A DNA stretch of 22,263 bases from the NCBI GenBank assembly GCA_020736575.1, contig JAGPYM010000130.1, positions 1 to 22,263 of the forward strand, read 5' to 3'. The notes beneath the pieces are model-generated. The model was not told the origin of the DNA and did no database searches. It worked only from the letters and a program-made list of their open reading frames with translations. Positions 7,740 through 16,841 of the stretch are shown one piece after another (position 1 is the stretch's first letter; each line of letters begins with the position of its first letter). Position numbers and translations under genes: made by a program. The DNA comes from Thelonectria olida (lineage: Eukaryota; Ascomycota; Sordariomycetes; Hypocreales; Nectriaceae).

Positions 7740-10485
7740 CTATGCAGCGTGAAGCGAAATGTCGTCAAACAAAACGCCTCCCGCAGAGCATCTCACTTCG
7801 ATGGTAAGAGTGGTGTGAAGGTAAAAGTCATTCCCTGCAGGGGCACTTCCTTCAGTGAATGTAATAGGATATGGTCCATATCCTTGCCAGCTGGCGCTGA
7901 ATATATCGGCAGGCGAAATAGCTGCACCATTGGCGAATGTTTTGTCACCCAACTTAATTGTGACGTAGCATAGTCCAGTACCGAAACGCAATATCTTCAG
8001 GTCAAGCTCATAAGCTTGGCCCGCACAGATGTGAACATCTTGGGACATCCTTGCGGAACCAGACACTTCCCACCAGCTCGTAAAACCGTTTATCATTATG
8101 GTACCGAACGCCATATCAAGCATCCCGGATCCGCTCTGCACACCTATCGTTGCTCCGCCAGAGAGCGAGGTAGTCACCCACGAATCCAGGCCGCTGCTGA
8201 AGTCGCCGTTGGTTACTCCGTCGGTGGGATAGCATCGGTCGATGACTTCCGGCACCTCCCAGCATGCTCCCATATAGCAGTAGCCGCTAGGGCACACAAT
8301 CCCACAGCCTCCGCAGTTCCTTGGGTGCGTGAGGAAGTTGAGGCAGAGATTTCCGCAGCGGTTCTCATCACAGGCGCAGTTGCCAGTCTCGCAGTGCGTC
8401 TTGTAGGGACAGGTGTTGCCGCATCCGCCGCAGTTGTTGCTGTCGTCCCCTCCAGTGATGATGCAGTCCTTTTGATCGCCGTCGACTGGGCAGTACGACT
8501 GAACCAGCCCGGCTACCTTTGGCGTCGAAGACAATGGGCAAACACACTCGCATCTTTCTTTGTTTGCCTCGTTGAAGGCGCTGACTCCTGAGCTTGTGCC
8601 AACTACCCATGCGTAGAAATCCGCCATGCCCATGCATGCAGGGTAAAGCTAAACACGGTTCTGATCAGCCAGGGAAAGGTAGTAATGCAGAACAATACAT
8701 ACCCAGAATGTCCAGATGCTGTGGTGGACGTCGTCACACTTGCCATGCATGCAAGTGTGGAAATTATTGTTACAAGCCTCAAAGGTTTGGCCACAATCGT
8801 CGTAACAGTTGTCGTGAGCATCGCAGCAACGGCCGAAGTTCCAGTCAGGAACAAGATCGACGCCGTTTGCGGGGCCGCAGCCATTAGGATTATTACCTCG
8901 AGCACCACTTTTCAAGTGTGCCACAACTTCAGAGGGTGCATTGGGGCATCGCGGTGCTTTGCCCGCGGCAGCATAAGATCGGCGGTTGTTGGTAATCGTG
9001 TCGAGAGGAGTGCGAGCAGCCTTGGGAAGAACAACGATGGTGTCGTAGCCCGTCCCGACCGTGAGCTCCGTACCATCGTCTGTACCTTTCCAGGTGTAGC
9101 TCGTACCGTCGACTTCAATGGATACATAGCCCTTGCAAGAAACTCTAGCGATGGTGGTAATAAGTGAATCCCGAACACTGCCTTCGGTTGAGGCCGTGGT
9201 GAACACCACTTCTCCACTAGAGGCCTTCACGGCAACGTAAAGCTTGGCGTCTCCGTCCACAAGGATCAAGTCATATATCCTAAAACAAGTAAGTTGGTAT
9301 ATTTCAAGTTGTTCCCGCGGAAACCTTACCCTTCAGGCCCGCTAGAAGGCTTCTCAAGCCTGTACAGAGGAGGGTTGAATGTGCTGTAGTCACTCTTCGC
9401 CAATGCTTCAGCTTCCGTGGTGGGAGCCTCAGGGGGTCCTGGTCTGCCGTTTCTGTTGAATAAGTACCCAATGCTCGAGTCCAAAAGATACTAGAGAGTG
9501 GTTAGCATAGGGATATCACACTGAACGATCTGACATACAAACTCAGCGAGCGGGTCACTCGGGTCAACCAGACATTCAGGTTCCGCACTAGCGGTGGGAA
9601 ACTCGATAGCCGTAGGAACGCTCGCAAATGTTGGTAAAGTAACTTCGTAGTAAGTATAGTCGGAGGTCCAGGATGTCCCATCTGGAAACGCCACAGATTC
9701 TGTTGGAGTATATGGAGGACTATCTCCTTGAACAGTAATCCACGATGTCTGGGTGGCCATAGACGTGAGAGTGTCAGCGTCCTCGATATAGGTCGACACT
9801 GACGCTCCGATGCATGAGCAAGCACTCAGATATGCCTCTTCGTCGTAGCAAGCACTGGCATATGTTGGTAGAGTGTTCGACGTCATGGTCCTACGCCTCA
9901 TAGTGACGGGTTCGACGTTCTCGACAGTCGTGGTAGGAATGGCTTCGCCTTCCGTCACGGTGCTAAATACAATGGTGGTGACGAAGGCCGTTCTTCGGCT
10001 TTGTCAATACCTAAACGAATGCATATGCTATGGATGGGCACCTACGATGGGTCCTGTGTCGAGGTGGACCGGATGCGAGTGTTGCATTTTGCCAAGTGAG
10101 CGGCACTGCTCGCAAGTCCAAGGTCTGACGCCAGGAGATCGCGGGCACATTGGTCGGTGCAAAAGAGGGCGGAAGGTTCAATAGGTGTTTGCAGAGGGGT
10201 CGAAGTAGCATCATGTGTTGGTGTAGTTGCGATGGTCGACTCGGTCTGGATGGTAGGGTTCGTCGGGCTGTTCTCTGGGGTACTGAGCTGAGACTCGGAT
10301 GCAGTCGAGCTGCTTTGCGTTTGGTAGTCTGGAAAGGTTGACCGACTTTCAGCAGATCCTGTTAAACTGGGAGTCTCACCAACAGCCAGCGAGCTCGTGC
10401 TGTAGCTGGGCGGCTTACATGGTCCGGCATTGACCTCGCCAAAGGCCAAGAGGGTGAGAACAGCGAGCAACTTGAACGGAACCAT
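7740..10485 (-). CDS. Secreted multidomain protein: PLA2-like domain, Stig1-like Cys-rich region, carbohydrate-binding-like C-terminus
   Basis: Five exons: 10485-10046, 9992-9539, 9490-9330, 9279-8703 and 8648-7740 give about 846 residues. Introns 2-4 have consensus ends (GTATGT/CTAG, GTAAGG/TTTTAG, GTATGT/TTTAG) and matching phases. Intron 1 (GTAGGT at 10045) could end at 9993 or 9999. Residues 1-20 are a signal peptide cut after VNA. A Ser/Thr-rich, probably O-glycosylated region follows, with a cysteine cluster (CYDEEAYLSACSC). A fungal-type domain of unknown function comes next (IYDLILVDGDAKLYVAV). The PLA2-like domain has GCGPANGVDLVPDWNFG and CCDAHDNCYDDCG, with the catalytic pair near His507-Asp508. 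Residues about 597-673 contain two NNCGGCGNTCP-type units like Stig1 domains. Residues about 683-846 start NGDFSSGLDSW and look like a CBM4/9-type beta-sandwich. Known: the HD pair of secreted PLA2 hydrolyses the sn-2 ester of phospholipids with Ca2+. Inferred: an extracellular or wall-bound lipase-like protein. The activity is unproven. Confidence 0.8.
8649..8702 (-). other. Intron 4 of the secreted PLA2-like gene
   Basis: 54 bp, phase 0, GTATGT at the start and GTTTAG at the end, with a CTGAT branch-like motif. Splicing joins the PLA2-like core (ending SIWTFW) to LYPACMGMADFY, which continues the domain. Intron 3 of the same gene lies at 9280-9329 (50 bp, GTAAGG to TTTTAG, phase 2). Confidence 0.82.
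9491..9538 (-). other. Intron 2 of the secreted PLA2-like gene
   Basis: 48 bp, phase 0. It begins GTATGT and ends with a CTAAC branch-like motif followed by CTCTCTAG. The unspliced frame stops at the intron's own terminal TAG, which is why the ORF appears broken in raw translation. Removing the intron joins DPLAEF directly to YLLDSSIGYLF. Confidence 0.85.
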
Positions 10486-11661
10486 TGCGAAGAGGGGGAA
10501 GCTGGCAAATCGGTCGGCTGTTGCAAACAAAGAGGGCTTCTGTCATTCATAATTATATCTTCTTACCATGTGTGCCCATTTGTAAGTCCCTGTCAGGCTA
10601 GTGGAGCATGTAGGCCACCAGCTTGAAACTATTGAATTTTGCTGAAACCCTTAACCCCAATAGACATTTAATCTTAAATTGACAGGTCCCCGACTGTTGG
10701 GGGAGCGTTTCCGGCCGACCCGTTTTTGTCCCAGCGTCTACGCAGACTCATGTGGCCGTGGTTCGAGTGCTCATCTGAACCATCAAGAGAGAGGGCGGAT
10801 GTTGCCATTTTATGTGAGGTCTACGAGCACCATCGGAAGGAATCATTTTTCCCCAAGACAATTCGATAAGAGTGACCCATTCTGGAATCTGTCACGAGGA
10901 GCAGCTCTCCCATTGGTCAGGGCGCCCTGCAATGGAACACGCTCTCGATGAACAAAGTCGCCGTCCCTTCTTCCGTGTTCTTCCATAGAAATCAAGGCTC
11001 TTTTGATGCGGTATTTCCGTGCTTCTGGCTTTGAAACGATATTTAAACAAAAGGGTATAGCCGCCTCCACCAAAATCCGTACTATTGAATTGTGTCTCCG
11101 TAGGAAAGACCCCAAGCCAACGGCTCATTTGGAGCAGCTTGGTTCAATCCCCTTCAAGCCTGGTTTGGTTAAGTGCGCTTATTGTCTCCAATACCAAAAA
11201 AACTAAACCCTCAGTGCCTGAACTCCTCCGCATACAGCCACCACGCCAGAAGAACGCCGCTCCCGCCCTGGCGTTCGCCTTGCGATCTTTAATTACAATG
11301 CCCGTGTGCGTACGACTTATATGCTTAAAGGCAGCTCTCTCGAGCTATCTACGAGACCCAGAAGAGCCGGTCATGCAACCCCAAACCCCAGCTTATTTGC
11401 TTGCTGCTGAATTCCGCAGCTGAAGGCCGTGTGGCCCCTGGGCCTTCCAATCGGGTTCTCCCCCTTGCCGTCGCTTAAAGGAGCCCCTGACATTAGTCAA
11501 CATGCATGCTTCTTCAGCAGTTGAATGAACTGGACTGGGTTCCCACTGACCCCATTAAGCGTTGAAAGACAGTTGCCAATTAGCCTCAGAGTCACTGGCT
11601 TGAGCTTGGAAGCGGTTGCATATACCTGCCGCTTTGCGTACTGCCCCAACGGTCTGAGCTA
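10486..11661. other. Intergenic, upstream of the secreted PLA2-like gene; no gene seen
   Basis: The part next to 10485 should contain the promoter of the minus-strand secreted protein. An in-frame upstream ATG at 10530 would add 15 residues before the signal peptide and is less likely to be the start. The remaining 1.1 kb has only short frames of 60-112 codons on both strands without recognisable domains. Base composition is ordinary and not RIP-like. Confidence 0.4.
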
Positions 11662-11970
11662 GTGTCTGATCTGGATGTTATATTGCTCCACAAGAGAATT
11701 GCGCACTTGGACGAGCAGCTGGCTCGTCTGCAAAGTCAGCGTTCAGCTACCCTAACTAACCCTATATACCTCCTGGAGAGTCATGCCGCGTTAGACGATG
11801 AAGAGCCCGACTACTCGATGGACCATCTCAACCTGGGTCTGGCAAGCAATGAGGGAGATGTGCAAGGCGGAACAGCGCCTGTACCAGCATGGGCTTGTCA
11901 CTTGGGTCGGTTCTTTTTACCCTCGCGAATCACTAGCACTGCCATCGTTCGCTTGTTGTGTAAAATGTAG
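11662..11970 (+). CDS. Weak hypothetical ORF, 102 codons
   Basis: The first 60 or so codons look coding-like, with an amphipathic, coiled-coil-like start (LLHKRIAHLDEQLARLQSQR) followed by an acidic stretch (LDDEEPDYSMDHLN). The last third looks non-coding. I do not recognise a family. The reading starts with CTG/GTG-type context around a GTG-ATG ambiguity, so neither the true start nor the end is secure. It may be one exon of a broken gene that continues around 12312-12756. Confidence 0.25.
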   Translation: MSDLDVILLHKRIAHLDEQLARLQSQRSATLTNPIYLLESHAALDDEEPDYSMDHLNLGLASNEGDVQGGTAPVPAWACHLGRFFLPSRITSTAIVRLLCKM

Positions 11971-12311
11971 GCTGGATTTACTGCACCTTAATTGAGCTTG
12001 AGCATGTCAAGTTCTAGGACTCAATCGAGTCTCGGTCGGACCAACAACAACCAACCTCCTATTTCAGTTCCGTCTACCTAGCCGTCCTCTCTGTGAGCCC
12101 CCTGTCCTACTGTTCCGGATGACGCCAGGTGTCCAACTAGTAGCACGAGATGCCCAGCCTATCAGGTCGGCTCGTACTTCATGGACGTATCTAACGATGC
12201 CTTGCAAGGTTTTGCCTTTTAAAACCCTCGGGGTTCGCCCCTTTCGATTCCAACGTGTGAACAAGACCTTGCCATGATGGTATGCTAACCAGCACCGTTC
12301 ACCTTGTTAGG

Positions 12312-12756
12312 ATGGGCGTCATGAGGCACCGCCCGACCATCCCACAGAATAGATTCGACACCCTTCTTGACGTCGATCTGGGTGCTGGGGATGTTATTAC
12401 GAACGACGTACCGGCGCATGTCTCAACGACGCCGCCTACTCAAGCGACAGCGACCTCGAGTCTGAATTATCCCGGATTGGTCGCCGACTTGGCCCGGGCC
12501 ATCCGCATTTACCTCAAGTCGGGTCGCAGTTACGCACCCCAAAATCTCATAACAGCCATGTACGAGGTCGACGAAGCTAAATAGTCAGTCCGAGCAATAT
12601 TTCAAACGCATTTTGCTGGACGCAGAATCTGGTGACAGCATCCAAGACAAATGGCCTTGGGTACCTCTGCAACCATACTTTGCACTCCATGCTATCCAGT
12701 TCATGCGGTTGACCATAGCAAGGTTCTTCTTTACACCAGTAAAGCGAATCAACTAA
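12312..12756 (+). pseudogene. Unknown coding-like region split by one frame change
   Basis: From ATG 12312 a frame runs to TAG 12582-12584, with a helix-rich end (LVADLARAIRIYLKSGRSY, then YEVDEAK). A second frame, offset by one base, is open across 12551-12756 and continues in the same style (QSEQYFKRILLDAESGD, DKWPWVPLQPYF) to TAA 12754-12756. The overlap of the two frames lies at about 12552-12584. Together they look like the C-terminal part of one protein with an indel or an unrecognised intron. I know no family for it. No promoter was recognised. Confidence 0.3.
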
Positions 12757-12903
12757 ACAGATCGTATAACTGCCAATAGTAATGCACATTTATCCAACAT
12801 TTACATCCAGTAACGATAGTCTTCTACCTATTTTCATGCCTTTGCCTTCCAATCCTCTCGGTAACATCCGTCAATACGTCTCCACGTCAGCAAGACGCAG
12901 CAA

Positions 12904-13100
12904 CTAGGGGGTCAACTCAGGCTTCTCCAGCGACTCGTCCCTCTCGTCGGGATCAACCTTACCATCTATCTTAGCCTTGCCATGCGAGTGCAAGTTGCAG
13001 TAGGGCCAGTGTGTGGTGGTCTCCTATTGCGTGAAGATGTCGCTCTTCTCCTTACGGTTCTCCTCGCTCATAAAAGCAGCGGGCCTAAAGCATGTGTAGA
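12904..13100 (-). pseudogene. Unidentified C-terminal-like fragment with one in-frame stop
   Basis: A minus-strand frame is coding-like (AFMSEENRKEKSDIFTQ, then a TAG, then ETTTHWPYCNLHSHGKAKID and DPDERDESLEKPELTP) and ends at TAG 12904-12906. The hydrophilic, proline-ended tail resembles a genuine C-terminus, but the family was not recognised. It lies just downstream of the CocE-like relic on the same strand. Whether the two belonged to one gene is unknown. Confidence 0.3.
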
Positions 13101-13124
13101 TGATTGTCCTGATTTCGTCGCTCT

Positions 13125-13684
13125 CGGGAAAGGGGGACTTGAATATCCTCTAGATTGTACTCTTTCGAGGCATAGTAGTCGTCGCCTCGGAAGCGATTTC
13201 GTTCGTTTTCCAGGTTCTGGTCCTGACAGTTGGCAATGCTTGTTTTTGCTTAGATACTCAAGTGTCAAACAATGGGAAATTCGAGCCTTTTCTGGACGTG
13301 GCAAACATACAGTTCTGTCTTCAGGGAGATCACCCTCAATCGTATCCTCGCCCCATTTGCTGTTTGCTCGACCAGGACGTCTGTACTAGTTTGTGATGAC
13401 CTGTCGGTTCCACCAGAACCGATTAAGTCGTTGGAGAAGATGCTGCCATGTCGACAATAATCCCGATAGTAGTCAGACATGCCTTCCCACGGAATAATGG
13501 CGTCCAGGCCCTTTGGCTGATGAGCAGCCACTCGCCATTGACTTCCTGATAAACGATGGATTAGTACATTGATATTCACTTTATAAGATACTAGTCGTCC
13601 ATGAAGCCACCCACCTACGTAGTACCTGATGCCCAAGAGCCCAACCTTTCCGGATGACCACTGTTGAGATGCTGCCCACTCGAC
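13125..13684 (-). pseudogene. Relic of a CocE/NonD-type hydrolase (X-Pro dipeptidyl-peptidase-like)
   Basis: The minus strand reads VVEWAASQQWSSGKVGLLGI, then RYY, then after a 69 bp intron (13614-13546, GTGGGT to TATCAG) GSQWRVAAHQPKG, AIIPWEGMSDYYRD and CRHGSIFSND. This is the nucleophile-elbow region of the CocE/NonD alpha/beta hydrolase family. The nucleophile serine of the G-x-S-Y-x-G elbow is replaced by Arg (codon 13627-13625). After SNDLIG the frame shifts into FWWNRQVITN, then a TAG stop, then a GEDTIEGDLPED segment. A third segment (FRGDDYYASKEYNLEDIQVP) follows in another frame. The N-terminal third and the C-terminal domain were not found. Only about 190 residues of the usual 550-650 remain. 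It is clearly non-functional. Confidence 0.75.
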
Positions 13685-13843
13685 CACATGGGAAAAAAAA
13701 ACATTCACTCGTTCCTCGAGACATGGTGTCGAGGAGGCCGGTCGATGTTCTCGGGCTCCATTTAGGAAACAGGCATATTTTGTTGCCATTAAGGACGCAT
13801 GTTTGACCGGGTCCATTCTATCCGCTCCCTGTCGACATTTAAA

Positions 13844-14023
13844 CTACATTTTACTAGCTTCATCGAAAGTAACGTATTCCTCTCGTGCAATGGCGTATGC
13901 GCGCTTTGATACATCTGGAAGAACCGCTCCCGTGAGTGCGGCCAGTGAGAAGTCATTGGCTGCCCCGATAATTCCAGGGATAGTTAGTCTGGTACTATTC
14001 TCACGAGTTAAAGGGTGCAACAT
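13844..14023 (-). CDS. Small unidentified ORF, 59 codons
   Basis: The frame runs from ATG 14023 to TAG 13844-13846. Its second half looks like real protein (GIIGAANDFSLAALTGAVLP and KRAYAIAREEYVTFDEA, a helix-rich stretch). No signal peptide is present. It may be an exon or relic rather than a complete gene, since it sits directly upstream of the broken hydrolase on the same strand. The family was not recognised. Confidence 0.25.
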   Translation of the reverse strand: MLHPLTRENSTRLTIPGIIGAANDFSLAALTGAVLPDVSKRAYAIAREEYVTFDEASKM

Positions 14024-14343
14024 AGGATATGGTCAGAGACATTGAATTGAGCTACTTCTTCTATCTAAGAGAGCGATGAAGGTCGGCCACTTATACCCAG
14101 GTTCAATCTGCCGATATCATAGGCAGCTGGCTGCTGCTTGATGCTAGCTGTGGTCGTTCACTCTTATTGTAAACAGGTTCACGATGATTGTGATCCTTGC
14201 TTCACTTCTATCTCAGTCTGACACAAGTATCAGGTCAGAAATAACTTCCCTCAACCTGATTCCCTGCCCTACCCCTTTTGGCGAGTTAACCATTGGCCTC
14301 CTTCGAAAAGTCTTTCCGCCTTTGTAACGCCTAATGAACTGTT

Positions 14344-14647
14344 TTACTGGCTTGGGTCGTCGCATCCGCCTAGCACGAAGTTGATGAAACTAAGAGGGCA
14401 ACCCGAGTCGACAGAGTCGATGCAGGCTTGGCTCTGACAATTCTCCTGCTTGAAACGCTCGCGCGCATTGTTCTGTCCATTGCGTTGCTGCATCCCAGGT
14501 TAGCGCTCTTCTGTCTACTCTCTGCACATCTACAGATATGCAGGCCCTTCGGTGGTTCTGGCGAACGGAGCTTCGTACCGGAGCGGCGGAAACAAGCTGG
14601 GTCATCGCGACCAGCGCGATCAAGGCGGAGGTAATATAAATCTGCAT
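14344..14647 (-). CDS. Small secreted cysteine-rich protein, effector-like (85 aa)
   Basis: Two exons: 14647-14534 and 14487-14344. They are joined by removing a 46 bp intron (14533-14488) with GTAGAT at the 5' end, a GCTAACC branch site and GATGCAG at the 3' end. Both junctions are phase 0. The product starts with a typical signal peptide (MQIYITSALIALVAMTQLVS, cleavage near AA-PV). It continues as a mature part of about 63 residues with five cysteines (positions 36, 55, 60, 68, 80), including ENCQSQACIDSVDSGC and a C-terminal GGCDDPSQ. Unspliced, the frame instead gives an unremarkable tail, so simple ORF calling misses the protein. Size, secretion signal and cysteine density match fungal candidate effectors or antimicrobial-type proteins. 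No homologue was recognised. The odd number of cysteines may mean a free thiol or a dimer. Upstream, at about 14740-14750, there is an AT-rich TATA-like stretch on the minus strand (inference). Confidence 0.72.
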
Positions 14648-15884
14648 TTTGTGCGGGATTGGAAACAAAGAAAGGTAAAGGGTGTTTGAATGCTTTTATC
14701 CGATCTACGGAAACGGGATGAAGCAAAGACTAGAATGGACGAGTTATATCTATCGATAGAGAAATCGGGACCTATTGGACGACAACGGGATCAATAGGAT
14801 TTTATATGCAGAAAATATGTGCGAAAAGCGCCAGCGAATTCCGAAACAATGGGGCAATACATGATAAGTACCCCGTATCTCGTGCATTTCGAGACGACAT
14901 GGACGTTGAAACGCGTGATTGACGTTGGTAGAAAGAGAAAGTTTCAGGCTGATATGTGAGCCATGGGCCAGTGATGGGGTGGCATGGGCTAAACTCGGCT
15001 GATCCGACTGGAGATGCATCCCGCACGTCCCCTACGGCAGAACTAAAACGCCTCAACCTCCCCAGCCGAGAATTCTAAGCCTGCATGCACACTTTGCAGT
15101 GCCGTAGGACTGGCTAGTGTCTTTACTATGCAGGAATTCAAGTCGGAATACATTGACTTAATTGCAGCGCCCACGTACAGTAATCTTTTGGAGTGGCATG
15201 GCGGTCTGCGCGTCTAGGATAATGAATGAAGGTGTCACGACGGCCATACGATGAATCAGGCTAGCTGCCCGGAGGTCTTGACTCCCGGTCAGAGAGCTGT
15301 TTTAATACCGTAACAACCCCTTAGCTAGGCACGGCGGAACAGATAGAAATAGGGCTCCAAGCCACTTTTTACATCAAAGAAATCAAGGTGCTTCCTATGA
15401 CTTCCATTGCGACCTGCTAATGAATGTGACAGAAGTGAACTTTAAAACTCAAGAGAGTTTAAAAACAAAACGTTCCATATTATATAAGCATGGTGACGAG
15501 TTTCTATCGCAGAATATTCTGGCTAAATGTCCACAAGCCTGTCTGCTCGTTCTGATAGCACCAATGAAAACTCTCCTTCCCGTTACAATAGTCGTTTCTA
15601 TGAGGTCAACTAGAAATTAGGTCAAAGATCGTAACAGGCTGGGTGTCAGACAATACGCTCTCACTAGGTCACTGTTAAATAAAAGGTATATGCTAAAGTG
15701 TCACATGCAGCCCAAGGGTCTTAAGCTTGCTTATAGAAACAGGAGATCCTTTAGATGCAGAGACTTAGCAGAAACACACAGAACACAAATACACAGATCT
15801 AATATTAATAGACTGAGTACATATACTATCTAACATGCTCTACCACACTATTACACACCCCCTATAATTACGCATCCATAATAT
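14648..15884. other. Gene-poor stretch between the small secreted protein gene and the RIP block
   Basis: No convincing gene. The left end should hold the promoter of the minus-strand secreted protein. Short frames of 66-89 codons on either strand have no recognisable motif. Composition is ordinary up to about 15780. From 15780 to 15900 it drifts into AT-rich sequence while CpA and TpG are still present, then changes sharply. Confidence 0.45.
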
Positions 15885-16343
15885 ATTAAATTGCAAATAT
15901 ACAGTTAGTAATATTTGTTTATTTCTTAACTAATATAAGTATATATAATAAAATAATTATATAAATTAAGTAGAAATACTTACTTTAATAACTAGTAATT
16001 TTTCTTACTTTTTCTAATTACTTTTATAAATAAAAAGCCTTTTAAAGTTTAAAATTTATTTTTAAACTATATTATAAAATATATAAATGTCCTTAATATA
16101 AGGGAAAGCTAAATTTAAGTTAAATTTAATAGTATTTTTTCCTAATAGCTTTTTTAAAGCTAGTTATATTTTAAAAATAGTAACTTTCTATTATAAATAT
16201 ATAATTTTACTATTATTAATATTAAAAGTTTTACTTATCTTTTTTTTTAATAGTTTATATATTTTAATTAATATAATTTACTACTTTTTAATATATTAAA
16301 GCTAATTTTAAATATTATAACTATTATAATAGATTTCTTCCTA

Positions 16344-16656
16344 GCTTAGGGCGTAGTAGTATATCTCTAGTTGCAATTAAGCCGAACCTTTTAAATTAGG
16401 AACTTAAGTTAGGAATAAAAAAAACTATAATTAGTTTAATTCTAGCAGCTAGCAGCTAGTTAAAAGCAAGTAATTTTTATAATACTTTTAAGCTATATAT
16501 AAAAGGGCTTTCTAATTAGCCCGCGCTATATGAATATATAAATAATTAAATATAATTAGTAAATTTCCTAATATTATAAGAGCTAAAAGCTAGTTTTAAA
16601 AGCTAAGGTATATTATATTAGCTATTATTTAGTTAAATATAAGGCTATATATTATA
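16344..16656 (+). repeat. Direct repeat A, copy 1 (LTR-like)
   Basis: About 313 bp, starting GCTTAGGGCGTAGTAGTA. It matches the copy at 17952-18265 in the same orientation, mostly differing by C/T and G/A changes as expected from RIP. Shared landmarks are GGGCGTAGTAGTA, CTAGCAGCTAGCAG and AAAAGGGCTTTCTAATTAGC followed by CCGCGCTATAT. The size and orientation suit a pair of LTRs of a small or non-autonomous element. No coding remnant proves this. Confidence 0.65.
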
Positions 16657-16841
16657 CCTAATTGCTTATAAGGGTGTTAAATTTTATATATATTTAAAAG
16701 CTAGAAGTTTTCCCTTTATAAAAAATATAAAATAGGGCTAGCTATAAAAAATATAAAATATTACAAATAATAATATATTTCTAATAGTAATTGTTTAACT
16801 TTTTATAACTTTTATAATATTTTATAATTAGTAATTTTTTT

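Noticed and set aside
8016..8591. 191-codon plus-strand ORF opposite the secreted protein gene
   Set aside because: It is the complement of a well-supported exon with domain motifs, and has no recognisable domain of its own.
10011..10045. 35 bp intron in the secreted PLA2-like gene ending at TTTAG
   Set aside because: It is too short for a fungal intron and leads straight into an in-frame TGA. Acceptors at 9999 or 9993 keep the frame open.
12982..13389. 135-codon plus-strand ORF
   Set aside because: It lies antisense to the CocE-like relic and to the 12904-13100 fragment. The minus strand carries the recognisable motifs.
14390..14668. Unspliced 92-codon secreted ORF
   Set aside because: The N-terminal signal peptide is real, but the unspliced C-terminus has no secreted-protein character. 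The spliced version gives a cysteine-rich tail with consensus splice sites.
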